Shown here: positions 59,723 through 64,000 of the stretch, piece after piece
Numbering within the stretch: the stretch's first letter is position 1
How the letters are laid out: the number at the start of each line of letters is the position of its first letter
DNA from: Galaxea fascicularis
Lineage: Eukaryota > Cnidaria > Anthozoa > Scleractinia > Euphylliidae
DNA length: 64,000 nucleotides
Direction of reading: 5' to 3'
Assembly (NCBI GenBank): GCA_948470475.1
Contig: OX419343.1
Location: 666,163 to 730,162 of the forward strand
The notes under the pieces: generated by a model
The model's database searches: none
What the model was told of the DNA's origin: nothing
What the model saw: only the letters and a program-made list of their open reading frames with translations
Program-made: the position numbers and the translations under genes

Positions 59723-62700
59723 ATGATTCGCAAGATGGCGGCTGCAAGTTCCGTAAAATGCATTGGTGTGTTTTGGTCTTATTTTTTTCGACATTTTCTC
59801 TCCTTTTTAGATGGTCGTTGTCGTTAAGCCTTTTTCACCATACCAAATGTTTTATACATCGCCAATCTGTACTAATTTGTGTCTTTGTTTATTTCCAAGA
59901 CATCGGAGTTAATCTAACTGGTAAGACTGCTTTTAATTTTAAGGCTCTTCCGTAAAGAAGGAATCGTTTAAGTACTACGAAGCTAAGCATGCACGAAAAG
60001 CGACCAGTGGGTTGTGAAAAAACGTTGTTAAGAACTCTTTGCTTGATAAAGTTCCTTGTGTGTTGTATTTCACTGCAATAATATACAATTCGAATCTCTA
60101 AAGTCTAAAAGAGAGGCATGCATGCAGGTATCTTTTACAGGTCACATTCCACAGGTCACAGGTACAGGTCACTGTTTTGTCGATTGGTAACTAAGCCAAA
60201 CAGTTTCATCACGATCTTAAAAGAAATTTTGGATAGTGATTACGGCTAGGAGACACTTTTGGACTTGTTTGTTTATCTCTAGCACGGTGACCTGACTACT
60301 TTGACACTGTTAAAGTAGGAATCCTTATTTCAAGAACACTGGTCTTGAAATAAGAAATGTTATTCTCATTTCAAGAACATAAAAGCTAGTTTTAAGCCAC
60401 TAAGATCTTAAAAGAAATGTAGATCACAGAGATCTTAAAACAAGCGCCAACGTAATCTAATTTCAAGAAATTATTATCCTGTTACTAGAAGTTAAATTCT
60501 TATAAACGCCAGACCTCCAAATGCCAAGGAAATGCCTTCATTTCCATCAGTGATCATTGTACAAGTCCATGATATGACTGGAAATGTGAAACTTTATACA
60601 ACATGGCATTATGTCAGAGAAACGTTAATGAGAAAATGACAGAAACAGAAACAAAAATAACTGCAATTCGAAAGTTTAATTGTCAACAATAGCAACCAAA
60701 TTTAGTTACAGTGTTGCACAAAATTAGAAACTATAGCGGGGTAAAACATAATTCAAACAGTAACAACGAAAATAACTACAGATCAAAACTAATTTCCTGT
60801 GCTTTTCTCTCACGTGCCTTGCAAAGGTGTTGGCTTTTTCAAACCTTTGGTCACATCCATCGATTCCACAAAACACGAAATAGTCGTTGTCATCATTGCG
60901 TCCCGTATTTGTATGAGTTAACAAAAGATGTAGCAATATTGTTGAGAAGACACAGACATAATTTTCCACCGTTCTCGCATTTCCTGTCCAGTGACACTCT
61001 TTCGTTAACTTGAACTTTATTACAACATTTCTTATTGGGTTATGAAATCCGTCTCTTTCATTGGATGAAAGTGACACGTAACTGGGTCATGTGACACTGC
61101 AGTGCACGTTCCGTTACAAACCGTGTAGTCGCAAAGATGGAGGAAGACGAGGAGGTTGAGCTGTTGATGCAAGGATCGGTTACGGGCCTTTACAAGCAAA
61201 GAACTGTCGCACTTTTTAAAGAAGAAAGGTTTCCTTGCGGATCAGTGTCGCATTGTTGAAGGTATGTTCCTCAGCCATCCTGTTTTGACCGTGAATTCTC
61301 TGTTGAAGTGAAAGCATTCTTCCCGCCAAAAATGGCGCTCATTACGCACTCATCTTTTACATCAAAGTTTTCGAAAAAGCTTCGCTTACAGAAACGTTAA
61401 CTTCATAATTTTACGGAATTGAAGCTTCTCACTGCTTATATGTAATTGTTTTGGCTGTAATTTATGTGATTTTACACTCCAAATGTGATTTGATCCCGGT
61501 TGACAGTCAGCCTGAGATTTTTTCATGTGTCAGTCAATTTATTTAAAGCTTTTGGCTTTGGTCACATCTGAGACGTCTTTTATTTCCGTCCTCAGGATTG
61601 GCAAGAATCGTTTTTTTTTTTGGAGGGGAGGGGTAGAAGAAAGACTTATCTGAATGTTTATTATTTAGATCATTGTAATTTTTTTTGTATAATTATTGTC
61701 CATCCCCTGTCCCCTACTCATTCAGTTTTGCGAAAAAAAAAAAAAAAAAGAGCGAGATGGGAAGTTTTAAAAGCATAATTAAGTCTCTGTGAATGCCTCC
61801 ATGAGAAAAAAGTCTTGAAAGTGATTGCACTGCTTGTGTGATTTTATGGTTTGTTTCATTGCATGTCAATATTTACTGTATATTCCTCTTAACATACTAG
61901 ACAATCAAGTGGATGGGAAAATGTTTATGAAATTGACACAATCAGACTTAATGGACCTCTACCCTTCAGATTTTTCAGCAAGGAAGAAATTTTGAGACTT
62001 ATACAAAATTATCCTGTTGATTGGATGAGACCGATGAGATGAGAGGCAAGAATATATTTTTACAGTGTTGCATAAACACCTTTAAATAATACAAACAACT
62101 TCTAGTTTAACATGGTGTTAAACTAACAGACAATGGTCTGAGGTTTACAAGATCAAGATAGCCATGTGAGTTAACACTCACATCTTTTATAAATCTTAAA
62201 CCCTGAAAGATAATTTCCATACAAGGAGTAGGAAATGTTAAATATCTTTTTCTTATTTCTAGACCTCCTCTGGCCATTGGTCACCAAGAGGATCTTCAAC
62301 CTCAGTGTTGAATGTGTCAACTTTGAGCCCTTGCAGCTGTTCATTTGATGAAGACTTGCCTTTCACACAGCTCATGTGTGCCTCTAAGCTGGCTGATGGT
62401 AGTAGATGGTGTGGTGTATAAAAACTGCCATAAATATGCCGTTTAAATGCTTGGCAGAGGGTTGTTATATACATCTATGCATGTAGATTTGATATGACTT
62501 TGGTGGTGGTGTAAAACAAACTTCTAAGCAAAATGAGCAATGTCAGTGCACAAAATATCAGTAGCTAACCAGTTGGACAAGTTTTTGTCACAATATATGT
62601 TGAAATGTTTCTAATTTTACTTAGCTGACATGTTGTGTATTCATGTTTCTAAAGGTTTCAGTAAGGTTTTTTGCACTCTCAGATGCAAAGGAGGTAGTTT

Positions 62701-63550
62701 CATGATTTAGAATGTTGTCAGTTTTATGATCAGTAAGAAAGTAGGCAACAAATCAACACAAACTAAACTTGAAGCAAATGTTTAGTTCCCAACTCTTATC
62801 AAAGAAAGTAGATAGTGTGGTGTAAGTAAAAAAAGAAGGCCATGAATATGCTGGTTAAATGCTTAGCAGATGATTGGATATCTAATTACATGTATGCTCA
62901 TACAAGTTGCAGTAGTATAAGAAATAGCAGTGTTATTATTGTGAAGTTTGTTGGAAAAGGTTTAAGTAATACTAAGTAGTTATTATATTTTGAATCTAAA
63001 ACATTTTTAGTTCCATGCCTGTATATCAAGTTATGGACATTTCCTTACTTTAAGGTAATCAGAACTCATTTCATAAACGTAAAGCATTAGAAACAATTCT
63101 CTTCGTTCAAGATATTATTACTTGTTAACTGCATGTTTTTACTGCTTAAAACAAGAGGCAATTTCCTTGTTTCAAGACACTGGTTACTTGGTTTCATTAA
63201 CTTAAAATAAGTACTAATTTCCCTATTTCAAGGAAATTTTTCTCCTTTATTTTGTACTTAGAATAAAAAATAAAGTTCCTGTTTCAAGAAGCCTGGTTCT
63301 TGTTTTGAGAATTTAGAGTACTTGTTTTAAGCTTTGCAGTTTCTTATCTCAGGAACTTAAAACAAGATTTTTTAATCTTATTTTAAGGAAACTCACTTTA
63401 AGAGTGTGACCTGTGGAATGTGACCTGCAAAAGAAACCTGCCGCTAAAAGAGTGGTTTTTTGGGTTAGCATTTGCTTAACTTTACTTATTCTTTGTTTTG
63501 CATAGATCAAATGTTTAAAGGGATATATCACGGGAAAAAGGCTCATGAAG
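59723..63550 (+). CDS. TATDN1: TATDN1 (TatD-family deoxyribonuclease), first three coding exons, 3' incomplete
   Basis: TatD-type metal-dependent DNase of the TIM-barrel hydrolase family. Coding exons: 59723-59765 (or from the in-frame ATG at 59735), 59900-59920 and 63506-63550. They join in phase to give ...KCIDIGVNLTDQMFKGIY then HGKKAHE, which matches the conserved TATDN1 N terminus (DIGxNLTDxMFRGIYxG). The second exon is a 21-nt microexon coding for DIGVNLT, part of the metal-site strand of the family. All sites are GT-AG; the donor at 63551 leads past the window edge, so the catalytic remainder is not visible. Intron 2 (59921-63505) is mostly one 3.3-kb transposon-like element. The start is uncertain between two ATGs, MIRKMAAASS or MAAASS. 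Confidence 0.87.
60724..61077 (-). CDS. C2H2 zinc-finger reading frame inside the TIR element
   Basis: A 117-codon frame with one clear C2H2 finger: C70-x4-C75-x12-H88-x4-H93 (FCGIDGCDQRFEKANTFARH). About 30 residues upstream is a possible degenerate finger (NYVCV...LLTH). Zinc-finger plus SAM gene pairs of this kind are, as I recall, found as multicopy uncharacterised proteins in cnidarians and fishes, often annotated SAMD3-like; that is recall and not checked. It diverges from the SAM gene with about 60 bp between starts. It may be a first exon or a decayed piece; DNA binding is a plausible role. Confidence 0.6.
   Translation of the reverse strand: MSLSSNERDGFHNPIRNVVIKFKLTKECHWTGNARTVENYVCVFSTILLHLLLTHTNTGRNDDNDYFVFCGIDGCDQRFEKANTFARHVREKHRKLVLICSYFRCYCLNYVLPRYSF
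61137..62410 (+). pseudogene. SAM-domain gene, frameshifted, inside the TIR element
   Basis: Exon 1 (61137-61261) opens MEEDEEVELLMQGSVTGLYK; around the T run near 61212 the frame slips by one, after which GFLADQCRIVE continues to a GT donor at 61262. Exon 2 (from 61901) reads DNQVDGKMFMKLTQSDLMDL, a SAM-domain-like core; a second one-base slip near 61992 (TTTT before GAGAC) interrupts KKF-LRLIQN. A possible third exon from 62263 follows a good acceptor and is Ser/Thr-rich (TSSGHWSPRGSSTS). Two indels in homopolymers mean this copy is probably non-coding, unless they are assembly errors. SAM domains mediate protein-protein or RNA contacts. Confidence 0.65.
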
Positions 63551-63924
63551 GTCAGTCTCTGCTGTTACGTTTACATTTGATACAATTAGGCCATTCTATT
63601 TTATATATGCCCCTCCCCCCAGCTATTGAAGATGCAGGAATTCTTTGGAGAAGGGGGGGGGGGAGGGTAAGGGGTAATTTCCCAGGGGGTAAGCCAGTTG
63701 GCTCCTTTGATCTTTAAACAAAATGGTCGTTTTTTTGAGCGGGTAATTGTGTCAGCACTTTGATCTTTTTCTAAGGGGGTAAATTTGTAGAGAACCCTTC
63801 AATAGGTGGGGTGTGGCCCATAATGCCAATAATTTGATCTGCTCTCAAAATGATTGTCTCTTTCATGTAACACTGTATCAGCATTATCAGCAAGTAACAT
63901 TTATTGACTTGATGTGAACTGTTC

Positions 63925-64000
63925 ATAAAGTTACTGACGAAGGACTAACGCTCGAAATGTCAGCTTTTAGAATCCCTGTACAGTGGTCAATTTATACTAT
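63925..64000 (+). repeat. Possible end of a dispersed retroelement
   Basis: The phrase GACGAAGGACTAACGCTCGA is one I associate with widely dispersed retroelement-type repeats in cnidarian and fish genomes. The repeat runs off the window edge, so its class cannot be decided. The stretch 63551-63924 before it is TATDN1 intron with a G-rich simple tract near 63640. Confidence 0.35.

Larger units (their letters stand above)
60114..63443. mobile_element. 3.3-kb TIR element with 9-bp TSD carrying C2H2 and SAM genes
   Basis: Inverted ends at 60124-60160 and 63405-63441 match at 35 of 37 bases (GCAGGT(A/T)TCTTTT(A/G)CAGGTC... and on). The 9-bp direct repeat CTAAAAGAG flanks the element at 60105-60113 and 63444-63452. 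Between TIR and TSD the left side has an extra ATGCATGC. Subterminal zones (about 60300-60480 and 63120-63400) hold many copies, in both senses, of a motif close to CTTRTTTYAAGAA. Inside are a C2H2 zinc-finger frame on minus and a SAM-domain gene on plus, starts about 60 bp apart. No transposase is recognised. The 9-bp TSD would fit a Mutator-like or Merlin-type element. It sits in TATDN1 intron 2. Confidence 0.82.

Overview
The window is nuclear DNA of an animal. Every protein-coding gene is cut into short exons with GT-AG introns, there is no operon structure, and much of the intron and intergenic space is filled by tRNA-headed SINEs, short inverted-repeat DNA transposons (MITEs and fold-backs) and microsatellites. 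Protein matches (metazoan-type PHGDH, plexin domain-containing proteins, TATDN1) together with the style of repeats suggest a cnidarian, most likely an anthozoan such as a stony coral. The organism is an inference from recall, not a database result.

Layout. (1) 1-3.7 kb: intergenic, repeat-rich. (2) 3.7-13.3 kb, plus strand: a complete ten-exon PHGDH gene, the first enzyme of serine synthesis (517 residues). (3) 14.4-59.0 kb, minus strand: three consecutive plexin domain-containing (PLXDC/TEM7-family) genes, here called A (14.4-22.1 kb), B (27.1-40.6 kb) and C (46.2-59.0 kb). Each is reconstructed as a complete 12-exon reading frame of 425, 423 and 446 residues with signal peptide, extracellular PLXDC region, PSI module, one membrane span and a short tail. 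B and C share their exon structure; A has one intron fewer and one more at two places and is closest to the vertebrate proteins as I remember them. (4) 59.7 kb to the window edge, plus strand: the first three coding exons of TATDN1 (TatD-type DNase), head to head with PLXDC-C.

The second TATDN1 intron carries the most unusual object found: a 3.3-kb element with terminal inverted repeats of about 40 bp and a 9-bp target duplication, with arrays of a short motif near both ends, enclosing a divergent gene pair (a C2H2 zinc-finger reading frame on minus, a frameshifted SAM-domain gene on plus). Other notable items are a TTAA-targeting 618-bp MITE family whose empty site is preserved in a sister SINE copy, two TIR elements holding a dyad motif repeated every ~30 bp, and a minisatellite inside an inverted-repeat element.

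The genes do not form one pathway. PHGDH is a cytosolic enzyme, the PLXDC proteins are predicted cell-surface receptors expanded by local duplication, and TATDN1 is a nuclease-family housekeeping gene.
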